NCBI GenBank assembly: GCA_958295665.1
Contig: OY282560.1
Location: 48,918,333 to 48,982,332 of the forward strand
DNA length: 64,000 bases
Reading direction: 5' to 3'
From: Tipula vernalis
Lineage: Eukaryota > Arthropoda > Insecta > Diptera > Tipulidae
In this document: piece by piece, positions 23,258 through 33,985 of the stretch
Layout of the letters: each line of letters begins with the position of its first letter
Position numbering within the stretch: position 1 is the first letter of the stretch
Position numbers and translations under genes: made by a program
The notes under the pieces: generated by a model
Seen by the model: only the letters and a program-made list of their open reading frames with translations
The model's database searches: none
Told to the model about the DNA's origin: nothing

Positions 23258-26200
23258 ATGCCTATCGGAAATATTGAAAATTTCGATACAACGAAGCCAA
23301 ATGAATGGGGCACATATTCAAGGCGTTTTGAACTGTTTTGTGAGGCCAATAAAATCGAAGATGTGCAATTGAAGCGGGCCACGTTTCTTACACTATGCGG
23401 GGCGGATACTTTTGAGTTGCTAGAGAATCTTATAGCACCAAAAAAGGTCAGTGATTTAGTGATCAAAGAAATCATGGACACTTTATCTAATCACTTTTCC
23501 CCTCGCCCATCGGAAATTGCGGCGTCGTACACGTTCTTCAAACGTGATCAACGTTCGGGAGAATGCGTCGCCGATTACATAGCCGAGCTTCGACGTCTTG
23601 CCAAAAGTTGCAATTTCCACAAGGATAGCCTAGATCGCATGCTACGAGATCGCCTGGTTTGCGGTTTGCGCAATATTCAATTGCAACAGATGTTTTTAGC
23701 TGAGAAGGATTTACAGTTAGATACTGCTATCGATCGCAGCATTGCCGCAGAAGCTGCCGAGAAGAATCAACAGGTCATTGCTGAAGCTCACAAAGTGCAA
23801 CAAATCATGCCTAAACATCAAGCAACACCGGGCAAAGCTAATCAACAGAAGAATCCGTCACGCTCACAAGGGTGTTTCAGCTGCGGGGAGGACCATGACC
23901 GATCCACCTGCCGATACCGTACTACCACGTGTTCCTTTTGTGGTATAATGGGACACCTCCAACGGGTCTGTCGTGCGATGGCCAGCAGCAGCAACAAGCC
24001 TAAAAGCAACCAGAAGCGTTCGAATCGTCGTTACAGAGAAGTGAAAAGTATTTCCAATCCTTCTGCTGTTAATACATCTGCTACCGTCAACATAAACCAT
24101 GTTCCGTGTCGTTTCGAAGTGGATTCTGGTTCAAGGCACACTATTATCTCCGAGATAACTTTTAAAAAAATGTTTCGAAAATCACCACCACTTCGTGAGG
24201 CAAATTTGAAATTGGTCGATTTCCAACGGAATCCAATCGACATTTTGGGATGTTTGGACATTGATGTTTATTACAATGGTAAATCAGTTTCCAGTCTACC
24301 GTTATACATCACCACCGGGAACAAAACCAGTGTTCTTGGTATCGATTGGTTCGAGCCTTTAGGGATTTCCATCCAAGGAGTCCATGCAATCACAGACACC
24401 AGTTTTTCCGATGTACTGGTGAAATACAGCCACCTATTTTCACCTGAGCTGGGTTCGTACAGTGGGCCTCCAATTATTCTTCAGGTGGATCCAAAAGTAA
24501 TTCCGATACGTTTGCCAGCACAAAGAATTCCTATTGCCATGCGAGCAGCAGTTGAAGTTGAATTAGATAAATTGGTTGGACAGGGAATTCTGGAGCCGGT
24601 CGAGTACAGCGAGTGGGCTACGCCTATTGTACCTGTTCCGAAAGCCGATGGCAGTGTGAGAATTTGCGGCGATTACAAATCAACGGTGAATAAAGCTCTC
24701 ACACCGCATTGTTTTCCGGTTCCATCAGCAAATCACCTGTTATCGACGATACCAAACGGTACTGTATTTGCAAAACTCGATCTCGCCCAAGCATACCAAC
24801 AGCTCATCGTAGACGATGCATCCGCGCTAGTACAAACAATTACAACACACAAGGGAGCATTCAAGGTGAACCGACTCCAATTCGGTATTAGTACGGCGCC
24901 AGGAATTTTCCAAAATTTCATGGAGAATCTACTTCGAGGGATTCCGGGAGTCATACCGTATTTCGACGATATCATCGTCATCGCGTCGTCCGATACAGAT
25001 TTACGACAGAAGTTGATCGACATCTTCCAACGATTTGATCAAGCTGGTATTCGTCTAAAACAAGACAAATGTCAAATTGGTTGTTCATCCACCGATTTTC
25101 TCGGGTACAGAATCGATGCCGAAGGTCTGCATCCAATGCAACAGAAGATCGACACAATTAGAAGCACCCCACCACCAACTGATAAAGGGCAGCTACAAGC
25201 TTTCCTAGGCTTAATTAATTTTTACCATTCTTTTATTCAAGATAAGGCAACGCTTGCGGAACCTTTGCACCAGCTACTTCACAAAAATATTCTGTGGAGA
25301 TGGGGACCTGCCGAGCAGCGCAGTTTCGATGCGCTTAAAGATGCCTTGATGTCCAGCAACGTCCTAATGCCATTTAGTGAGAAATATCCGTTGTTGCTGG
25401 TATGTGACGCTTCCCCCTATGGAATTGGCGTTATACTGTCACATAGAGTGGGCACGAAAGAGCGTCCCATAGCTTACCACTCGAGAACGATGACCGAAAC
25501 AGAACGACGATACAGCCAAGGTGATCGCGAGGCTTTGGCGATTATTGCGGGAGTGAGAAAGTTCCATGAATTTCTCTACGGTCGAGAGTTCGTTATTGTG
25601 ACGGACCATAAGCCGCTTCTTGGTCGTTTTACCACAGATGTTCCAACTCCACAAATCCTATCGCCGAGAATGATTCGTTGGAGTACTTTCCTGAATGCAT
25701 ACACATTCAAACTCGTCTACCGTGCCGGGAAGGATGTGGGAAATGCTGATGGTCTTAGTAGACTTCCTGTTCCGGGCACTACGATCGTCACAGAGGAAGA
25801 AGAGGTGCTGCTTATAGATACGGTACACAAGCCGACCGTCCATGCCGATGACATTGCCGCTTCGACGAACAAAGATCCAGTTCTCTCGCAGATCCTTCAG
25901 TGGACACTGCAGGGCTGGCCAGAGAGTAAACCCGTGGAACAGTTTCAGCCATTTTGGGTTCGTCGTGCCGAAGTGAGTACACTCAAAGGATGCCTCCTCT
26001 GGGGATATAGAGTAATAATTCCACCATGTCACCATGCACAAATTTTGTCCGCGCTACACACTGCTCATCCGGGTATTGTTAGAATGAAGGCACTAGCGAG
26101 GAATTACGTGTGGTGGCCCAAACTAGATGCAGACATAGAGAAGACTGTGCGTCTTTGTAAAAAGTGTCAATCAAACCGTCCTGAGGTGGCACAGGCTCCC

Positions 26201-27190
26201 GTACACCCATGGGAGGAGACAACAAAACCATGGTCGAGAATCCATATTGATTATGCCGGACCTCATCATGGTAAGACTTATTTTATACTCATCGATTCTT
26301 ATTCCAAGTGGTTAGAGGTAGTTCAAGTGGCCACAACATCAGCTGCTTGTGGCATACAGGCTCTTCGAAAGATATTTGCCACTCATGGAATTCCAGAGAT
26401 CATTGTGAGTGACAACGGTACAGCTTTCGACTCCGCGGAATTCCGACAATTCTGTGATACGAATGGTATTCGCTCGGTGTATGTGGCTCCATACCATCCA
26501 CGTTCAAATGGGCAGGCGGAGATAATGGTCAAAACGACGAAAGATTTCCTTAAGAAGGAGAGTTCTGGCGACATTCAACATCGTTTGGCGAAGTTTCTGC
26601 ACCACTATCATGCAACTCCATCAACCGCAACCGGCAGATCACCCGCCGAACTCTTATTTAATCGTCGTATTCGAACTTTCTTCGATCATCTTCATCCGGA
26701 TAATATTCGCGTTCACAAGACCAAACCAGTGGTCGACCAACCGCGAAAACTGTCTGAGGGTTCCACAGTCTGGGCGCGAAACTACTCGTCGGGTCCAAAG
26801 TGGATACCTGCTTCTGTTACGAGAACAACAGGGCCTATTTCTTATGCTGTAGAGACTGAACAAGGCCAATCAATGAGACGTCATATTGATCAGTTGCGAA
26901 GTCGAGCAACCGATGAACAGATGGACAATTCAACTACCATTCCGATAGATGAACCTCAATCGATTCTTCCGAAAGATGTTGCCAATTCGGAAGACGGTAT
27001 TTCAACACCGAAAGATGTTCAACCATCAACATCAGGCACGCTAGAATCAACCATTGGTCCATCATCAACCGTACAACAAGAAAATGCACAGCCAAAGAAA
27101 CGAGCAAAAAAGACACCATCTGAAACCGATGAAGCTTCCCTCCGTAGATCAGCCAGACCGAAAACAACTCCTTCTACATATGTGTCCTAA
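23258..27190 (+). CDS. Gag-Pol polyprotein of the intact Mag-lineage Gypsy element
   Basis: This is a single frame of 1310 codons from ATG at 23258 to TAA. Gag occupies about residues 1-240, with two CCHC-like knuckles at about 206-238. Protease follows with the active-site DSG at about 289-291 and VLGIDWF near 359. Reverse transcriptase spans about 430-610 with the intact catalytic box YFDD at about 568-571. RNase H spans about 710-800 (CDAS and TDHKPL). The integrase H2C2 zinc finger is at about 934-970. The catalytic aspartates are at about 998 and 1052, and the glutamate is at about 1088, with the canonical 35-residue spacing between the last two. The C-terminal tail is acidic to basic and low in complexity. 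Gag and Pol share one frame, so no frameshift site is needed. The GTG at 23252 could extend the frame, but ATG at 23258 is the better start. Every catalytic residue looks present. Confidence 0.95.
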   Translation: MPIGNIENFDTTKPNEWGTYSRRFELFCEANKIEDVQLKRATFLTLCGADTFELLENLIAPKKVSDLVIKEIMDTLSNHFSPRPSEIAASYTFFKRDQRSGECVADYIAELRRLAKSCNFHKDSLDRMLRDRLVCGLRNIQLQQMFLAEKDLQLDTAIDRSIAAEAAEKNQQVIAEAHKVQQIMPKHQATPGKANQQKNPSRSQGCFSCGEDHDRSTCRYRTTTCSFCGIMGHLQRVCRAMASSSNKPKSNQKRSNRRYREVKSISNPSAVNTSATVNINHVPCRFEVDSGSRHTIISEITFKKMFRKSPPLREANLKLVDFQRNPIDILGCLDIDVYYNGKSVSSLPLYITTGNKTSVLGIDWFEPLGISIQGVHAITDTSFSDVLVKYSHLFSPELGSYSGPPIILQVDPKVIPIRLPAQRIPIAMRAAVEVELDKLVGQGILEPVEYSEWATPIVPVPKADGSVRICGDYKSTVNKALTPHCFPVPSANHLLSTIPNGTVFAKLDLAQAYQQLIVDDASALVQTITTHKGAFKVNRLQFGISTAPGIFQNFMENLLRGIPGVIPYFDDIIVIASSDTDLRQKLIDIFQRFDQAGIRLKQDKCQIGCSSTDFLGYRIDAEGLHPMQQKIDTIRSTPPPTDKGQLQAFLGLINFYHSFIQDKATLAEPLHQLLHKNILWRWGPAEQRSFDALKDALMSSNVLMPFSEKYPLLLVCDASPYGIGVILSHRVGTKERPIAYHSRTMTETERRYSQGDREALAIIAGVRKFHEFLYGREFVIVTDHKPLLGRFTTDVPTPQILSPRMIRWSTFLNAYTFKLVYRAGKDVGNADGLSRLPVPGTTIVTEEEEVLLIDTVHKPTVHADDIAASTNKDPVLSQILQWTLQGWPESKPVEQFQPFWVRRAEVSTLKGCLLWGYRVIIPPCHHAQILSALHTAHPGIVRMKALARNYVWWPKLDADIEKTVRLCKKCQSNRPEVAQAPVHPWEETTKPWSRIHIDYAGPHHGKTYFILIDSYSKWLEVVQVATTSAACGIQALRKIFATHGIPEIIVSDNGTAFDSAEFRQFCDTNGIRSVYVAPYHPRSNGQAEIMVKTTKDFLKKESSGDIQHRLAKFLHHYHATPSTATGRSPAELLFNRRIRTFFDHLHPDNIRVHKTKPVVDQPRKLSEGSTVWARNYSSGPKWIPASVTRTTGPISYAVETEQGQSMRRHIDQLRSRATDEQMDNSTTIPIDEPQSILPKDVANSEDGISTPKDVQPSTSGTLESTIGPSSTVQQENAQPKKRAKKTPSETDEASLRRSARPKTTPSTYVS

Positions 27191-27193
27191 TCA

Positions 27194-27205
27194 AAGGTGG
27201 AGGGA
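27194..27205 (+). other. Polypurine tract
   Basis: AAAGGTGGAGGG, followed by A, lies immediately upstream of the 3' LTR and just after the gag-pol stop codon. Confidence 0.8.
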
Positions 27206-27430
27206 TGTAATGTACTCGTTCTTAATCTGCACCCTATAAATATTGTAACGTCGTATTCAACTTGTGTTTACCGTATACAACAATTATGTGTACGCCGTTT
27301 ATATTGATCACCTCATGATCGGATTGAGTAGTCTAGTTGTGATTGCGAAAGCATTAAGTTGTGCCATAATACTTATATTAATAAATTCCATAATAATAAA
27401 AGTGTGTTTGATTTTACCTCAAATAAAACA
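27206..27430 (+). repeat. 3' LTR of the intact Gypsy element
   Basis: It is 225 bp long and identical to the 5' LTR. The TAATC target duplication follows. Confidence 0.95.
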
Positions 27431-28269
27431 TAATCAAATTTGTCTTATTAAACGAATAGAAAAGTCAAACCGCAAACGTTTAAAAAAAGTTAAGTTTGAT
27501 TGGAGTTTGATGGAAGTTTGAAAGGAAAACTCTCATTTTACAATTATTTACCAAATGAAATGTAAAATAAAGCCGAGAACGTTTTCAATCAAACGTAAAC
27601 ATATCGATTTTCATATAAATCTTGTTTCAGTAAAGTAATCCAGGTAAAATTTGATTGAAGTTATTGTAGATGACAATTTGAATTGAAAAAATGGAATTTT
27701 ACATTAAAACTAAGATATAATCAAATTTGTCTTATTAAACGAATAAAAAATTAAAACCGCAAACGTTTTAAAAAAAAAGTAAAATTTGATAAGTTTGACC
27801 GAAGTTTTATCGAAGTTTGATTGGAGTTGGATGGAAGTTTGAAAGGAAATATATCATTTTACAAATAAACCAGGGTGTGATCAAATTTGACTCACCGAAT
27901 GTAAAATCAAGCCTAGAACTTTTTCAATCAAACGTAAACCTAATGATTGAAGTTATTGTAGATGAAAGTTTGAATTGAAAAAATGGAATTTCACATTAAA
28001 ACTAAAATATAAATTTCTTTGATTAAACGAATTGAAAAGTCAAACCGGAAACGTTTTTAAAAAAGTAGAATTTAATAAGTTTGATCAAAGTTTGATTGAA
28101 GTTTGATTGGAGTTGGATGGAAGTGTAAACGCTTTTCGCACAAAATCGCATATATAAAGATTGAGGCTAATTTAAACGAGTTTCTTGAAAAATAAATTTA
28201 ATTTCACCGGTTTCACTGAAGTTTGATTGAAGTTGGTTTGAAGTTACGTGAAAGTTTGAATGGAAAAAT

Positions 28270-29020
28270 GGTATTTTACAATGAAGTGAAGTTCTTAGGA
28301 AATAGCAAAAAATATAGAAGTATGAGTAATGTAACTAGCGTACATTTAGGCGATTTGTATCTCGCAGAGCAAACGATGGACGAAATTTGTTCAACAAAAA
28401 TCAAAAGTCCGCTAGTTAAATGGTTTTCCTCGAATGTCCGTAGTATGAACTTGATGTAAAATTTATCAACTTGACTGTCCCTGTGGTCGGCCGACGGCCA
28501 TATCAATAAAAAACAATTTTTACATCAAATGTTATACGATTTTCTGCCGACAAAATTTGTTCAACGAAAATCAAAAATTCCAGAGTGAAATGATTTTTCT
28601 TGAATGCCTTTAGTATGCACTTGACGCAGAAATTATTAAATGGCCGGTTCGTGGGACCAGTCATTTAAATATCAAGCAATTTTTACATCAAATGTTGTAA
28701 AAAGTTCCACAGCCAAAATTTAACAAAGAAGTATTTTAAAGAGTAACAGTTAAAGTGAGTTTTAGTTTTTTATTCAATTGGTTGAATCGTGATTTTTCAT
28801 GTTCAAAAAAACCGGTCATTTGATAATTTTTACATGAAGTGCATGCTGCAAACATTTGACTTCGGGACTTTTGATTTGTTTCGAACAGATTTCGTCGGCG
28901 GAACTTGTTACAACATTTGATGTAAAAATTGTTTATTTTTTTATGTCCAACCCCAGGAACGGGCCACTTGATAATTTTTACATAAAGTGCATACTACGGA
29001 CATTCGAGAATTGGTTTCTT
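28270..29020. repeat. Fold-back (tandem plus inverted) repeat block
   Basis: A unit of about 175 bp occurs twice in direct orientation (about 28380-28540 and 28550-28720). Matching sequence is then found inverted at about 28790-29020. For example, CAATTTTTACATCAAATGTT near 28675 is the reverse complement of sequence near 28912-28933. CGAATGTCCGTAGTATG near 28432 pairs with sequence near 28985-29005. The block can fold into a long imperfect hairpin. No coding capacity is seen. Confidence 0.65.
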
Positions 29021-30345
29021 TTTAAACATAAATCGTTATTGAATTGTGTTATCATCTAATAGGTATTGCTTTCTTTATCGGCATTCTGTCGTATTATTTG
29101 TATTACCACTATATATTAATACAAGAAAGTTATTTTTGCTATGTTTTTGACAGTTTACGTTAAAACCAGGAAAGAATCAAATTTGTCTTATTGAAAGGAT
29201 TGTCAAATCATGCCTTAAACATAATCTAACGTAAGAATTTTCGTATAAACCTGAATAGTACGTAAAGATATTTAGATTAAATCTTAAAACAAATTAGAAT
29301 TTGACAAGATCGATCGACGTTCTATTGAAGTTTGATAGAAGTTTGAATGGAAAAAATAGTTTTTTGCATTAAAACCATGATAAGATCAAATATATCGTAT
29401 TAAACAGTAGCACAAATCAAATCGCAAATTTTAATCAAATAGATCGTTTTTCGTTCAAATCTAGTACACCAGAAAATGGAAGTTTGAATGGCATCATTTT
29501 CATTCTACATTAAAACTAAGATTGGATGAAATGTGCCTTATTAAATAAAAAAGAAAATCAACCTAGAAACGTTTCTAATAAAAAAAAATTAAAATTCGGC
29601 AAGTTTGACGAAGTTTGATTGAAATTGGATGGAAGTTTGAATGAAAAATATCATTTTTTCAATTAAACCAAGATGAAATCAAATGTGTTCAGGCGAATTT
29701 TATGCCCAAGCGCATAAATACGTGTCTCATATTACACACGTTTTTTTTCAAAGTTTTCCAAAATTTCTGGCCTTATTAATTGACCTTATTTTCCTAACAA
29801 TACTAGATTCTAGTAAAGTGATTTTAGCTAAATTAACCGAATAAAATCTTGAAAAAATGTAAAATTTGACTACAGTTTGATTGAAGTTGGCTAGAAATTT
29901 GAAATCAAAAATTGTTATTTCAAATAAAAAACTAAAATTGGCCTCAAATTTAACTTATTGAGCGGAAAGACAAATAAAGCCACAAAAACGGATTTGCCCA
30001 TATTTTATTTTCGATTTTTTGTACGTAAATATTGTTCTAGTGAATTATATAAATAAAAAAGAAAACTGCATAAATGAATCGTCTATAGAATCTGGTATTT
30101 TGGCGCTGCAAAACTATTTTATTATTTGTGATTTTTCGAAAATTGTTAGAAGCTTGAAGGGAATTTGATTAGTTTGATTGAAAAAAAAATTGTTTTATAC
30201 TATTTTTCAAAACTCTAACGCTTAAAAAATTTATGATTTATAAAAATATTTGAATTTGATCAAGATTTAGCTAAACTTGAATAAACTAAATTTCACTCTC
30301 AAACTAAAACCATATACATACATATGTATGTATTGACATCAAAAC
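29021..30345. other. Decayed continuation of the TTTGATTGAAG-rich array
   Basis: Scattered degenerate pieces of the 319-bp monomer are visible (for example AAGTTTGATTGAAATTGGAT near 29612). There is no gene. Confidence 0.5.
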
Positions 30346-30347
30346 AA

Positions 30348-30472
30348 TAATTTACCATGTTACGTCAAATGTGTAAATTTTCAGCAAAAATTTGAGTTTG
30401 ACGTTTTGGGTTGTCCCTTATAAGATATCTGGCTGTCTGGTGGTGATCACTGAACTAAATCTACGGATTTTC
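30348..30472. repeat. About 120-bp repeat, copy 2
   Basis: This is the direct counterpart of 21958-22083 and marks the right edge of the satellite-like region. Confidence 0.75.
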
Positions 30473-33400
30473 AAATGGGTTGATATAGGGATAAATTTTT
30501 CCTAAACCTGTTTACACGGTGATACGTTGCCGTCGTGTAAAAAGAACCATGTAAAAAAGGTTTTGGTGTATAATGTTCGCATTGTTTTCGTTCTTTTTTT
30601 CTGAAATAAGGTATAAAGTGATGATCACGGTGACGTTTAAGAGAGCGATCACAGTGATTCAATCACAGTGATCAATGATTGCCTTTAAAGTGTTCTTTTT
30701 CGTGCAACAGTGGCTATGAACACATTTAAAGAACCGAATGTTTCGTTTTTTTAAGGGGTAATAAGACCTTGTGGGAGCGAAGTCAAGCGTCATTTTCAAC
30801 AATTTATTTAAGAAAAACGAAGCGATATTTTTAAATTCGGTTTTGAATACAAGTTTATATAAGTCTTGAAGTACAAGAAAAAATTGTATTTAAAAACAAA
30901 ATGGCGACGCAGTGGGTGATGAAAGGAACTTCGTTTTTTAAGGAACTGCACGGGTGGAAATCTACAGGTGATAATTTCAATATAGAACAAAAAACGAATA
31001 AGATTTTTTTGATAATTAAAATTTAACGATTTATGACCGATTTTCGACAGATTTTTTCATGAAAAAAATGTGTCCTTCATATTAACGTAATTTTTGTAAA
31101 AATCAATATTTTTCAAAAATCCTACGTACGTCACAAATCCTATCGATAATTTCTTATTTAGAATGACGCCTAATTCGAATTCACCAAAGTACCTGAATTT
31201 GTTTAGCTCGGATGTGAGGCTGTTTCTCGGCTATTATTCGACAGCGTTGAACAATTCATGAGATATTAGAAGGTATCAAAAATTTTACCTGTTGATAATA
31301 ACAACACTGTTATAATATCACATTATTTAAAGGCAATTCATTACCATCGCCGGACACCCCGAATTTTCGCAAAAGGTTCAAGACCATATTCCTTGACAAG
31401 AATTATGACTTTTCTAAATCGATGAAGGTGAAATAGGTCCCTCCAACGATTTTTGAACCAGTATAAAAAATAATGAGAATCTTGCCAAATGCTTTAGCCT
31501 CTGTAGAAGTGTTGCCGCGAATGCTCCTAAATAGCAAAAACCAACAATCACGATGCAAGGTGGAAAATCAAATAGAAACTGTAGAGTTTCTTCAATTTAA
31601 AGTCTTCGTAGGAAATCAATCGCGATTTATTATATGAACGCCTCTTCTCCACTGCAATCAGTATGGTCTTTTGTAGTGGGTAAGCCAACATGAAAGTCGT
31701 TATCCACATTTATCCATGTCAACGACTTTCTTTATTGAACCAAATGTAAACAAAAATCCGCAATATCGGCCTGTGTTGATCTTAACGATTTTTAAATTTA
31801 ATTTGCCATTAGAAAATTTAAATTTCGAATTTTATTGATAACATTTCGAGTTAATTGATCAAAATGTGCAAAATATCGACATGTCTCACAAATTGTTTCA
31901 GGCAATAGTGATCATAAAGAACTGAACCTGATCAGACAGTGATTATAAAGAACTGAAAGTCTGGACTAATTTCACATACATGGAATTCTGTAATTGGACA
32001 TTAAAAAGTTTATTTTCAAATTTAACAACGTACTCGTACTTAAATGTGGTACAAAAATGGCCAAAATTCAAAAATTGCGGTGTGGCTTTTTGAAAAATTT
32101 GGATACTTACTAAGGCTATTGTGTGGCGAGGAAGAAATTTATATTTTGAAAATTTGTGTGCTTAACAAATTTTTAAATTTTCATTCAGAATTTAATAATG
32201 ACGTTTTAGAAATTTTGGAGATTTGATTTTGAAACTAAGGTTCTAACTGTTATTTGGATATCGGTGAACTTATAATTTGAATTTTTATGTTGGAAATTGA
32301 AGAATTTCGGAATTTGTCGAATTTTTAACAATCAAAATGTAGCTTTTGAGAATTAGAGCAGAGCCTTCTAGATTATAGAGCATAATTTTTAGCAAGCTTT
32401 TTTTTGCGAGTTTTTCTATTCAAGTTTTCCAATGAAAGAAGCACAAATCCTATAAAACTTTTTGGTAAAATTTTCTACATATCTTTAACAACAACAACAT
32501 ATCATATTCTACATATCATTAAAATATATTTTCCGCACTTTCATTAAAAAAAAAAAAAAAAAAAACATCAAATTACACTTTTTTCTATTTGTTATTTATC
32601 GAATCATAATAATATTGTTTAGTTAACTTTATTTTTATTAAAAACGTGAATAAAATCATGTTTTACTTGAAACAGCAAAACATGATTTTATTCACCTTTT
32701 TAATAAAAAGAAATTTTTTTTTTGTTCCCTAAGTTTAAAATACTTTAAAATAACTTTAAGATTTGTTAAAAATTCGTACACACTAGTGAAGGGCTAAATC
32801 GGCATTTTCTTGTTAAAAAGCATACGAGAAACTTAATAAAACAAAATAAAAAGCGTGACACCTTGTGGCATGAACAGAATAGCTTATGATCATACATGAA
32901 TTAGGATAATTTGATCGTTTCATTCAAATCAAATGTAAACTGTAAAAATCATGTTGTTCCACTATTTACCGTTCAGGCGTTATTGAGGTATCGATTTTAC
33001 AGTTCAAATTGAACCTTTTTCAACACAAATTTTATTTTGTTTAATCAAACCAGAATTAAAATTTTAAGAAATAGTCAATTACTTGCAAAGTGCTTGCAAC
33101 AATGCAAAATTTGTTAATTTTGTTAGAAACAATTTCCACAGGGTTCGGAAAAATTTATTAAAATTCTAGTTCCGAAAAAAGTCACTTGGAAATTATAAAG
33201 ACGAATTTATGTTTTAGGTTTACTAGTAGGTTGAGATACTTTACTGATTAATGGGGACATTTTTCGGATACATCGATGTTGTAAGAACGGAATTGAAACA
33301 GTGTACAATATAATCGGAAAGTATAGAGAAAATAATTTTCAAGAATTTGGGAGGAATGCCATCTAAAGCAGTAGTAGCATTAGACTTTAAACTGTTTGTC

Positions 33401-33500
33401 CCCAACACAACTTCGTTTAAACTAATATTTCAAAATGTAAAACACTCATGTGTAGCAATTACATTTATATTATCATGGTACCTATAAGAGGTATCCGATC
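30473..33500. other. AT-rich non-coding stretch
   Basis: No gene is recognised. A CGTGTAAAAAGAACC word occurs at 30534-30548. A direct repeat of the type GTGATTATAAAGAACTGAA occurs twice near 31908 and 31937. A strong palindrome lies at 32632-32709. Confidence 0.4.
32632..32709. repeat. 33-bp inverted repeat with 12-nt loop
   Basis: The arms at 32632-32664 and 32677-32709 pair over 33 bases with a single mismatch. Their core is GTGAATAAAATCATGTTTT and its complement. This could be a MITE-like end pair or a cruciform-forming site. Confidence 0.85.
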
Positions 33501-33501
33501 A

Positions 33502-33985
33502 CATGGCCGACAACCATTTCGCAGACCAGCCACTTTGCCGACAACTACATTGCCGACAAGAACTTTGGCCGACAGGCAAAATGGCCGACACAACCACATC
33601 GCCGACAAGATAGATGGCCGACACAACCACATCGCCGACAAGACAGATGGCCGACAAAACCATATCGCCGACAGGACAGATGGCCGACACACCACATCGC
33701 CGACAGGACAGATGGCCGACAACCACATCGCCGACAGAACAGATGGCCGACAACTACATCGCCGACCAGACAGATGGCCGACCACTAAATTCCAAAGGAC
33801 ACAACATCGTCGTCGACAAGACTGATGGCCGACACAATTATATTACCAACAGGACAGATGGCCGACACAACTACACCGCATACAAGACAGATGGTCGACA
33901 TAACCACATCGCAAACAAAATAGACAGCAGACACAGCCACATCGCCGACAGGACAGATAGCCGACAGGACAGATTGACCATCTGA
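33502..33985 (+). repeat. Left arm: GCCGACA minisatellite
   Basis: Tandem units of mainly 33 bp (with shorter variants near 30 bp) alternate ATGGCCGACA and ATCGCCGACA half-units, separated by CAACCAC or AGACAG. The last units, near 33840-33985, are more diverged. The frames that cross it are just translations of the repeat. Confidence 0.9.

Larger units (their letters stand above)
22844..27430 (+). mobile_element. Intact Mag-lineage Ty3/Gypsy LTR retrotransposon
   Basis: This 4587-bp element has two LTRs of 225 bp that I find identical base for base. A perfect 5-bp target duplication TAATC is present at 22839-22843 and 27431-27435, and a primer binding site and a polypurine tract are both in place. 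A single uninterrupted gag-pol frame fills the interior. Identical LTRs and an intact frame indicate a very recent insertion that may still be active. The pre-insertion sequence (AAATAATCAAATTTG) agrees with the sister monomers of the host array, which confirms the boundaries. No envelope gene is present. Confidence 0.95.
22090..28130. repeat. Satellite-like array, monomer about 319 bp, interrupted by a Gypsy element
   Basis: Using the word CGCAAACG as anchor, monomers start at 22241, 22560, 27471, 27758 and (with one change) 28046. Subtracting the 4592-bp insertion, the first three are exactly 319 bp apart. The next spacings are 287 and 288 bp. Each monomer carries GAAGTTTGATTGAAGTTTG-type runs, an ATGGAATTTTACATTAAAAC segment and an AACATATCGATTTTCATA segment. 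Decayed copies continue to about 29900. Confidence 0.85.

Noticed and set aside
33448..33985. Long repetitive protein frames on both strands (for example units reading DRWPTTTSP)
   Set aside because: They are open only because the minisatellite unit lacks stops in several frames. There is no start context or domain.
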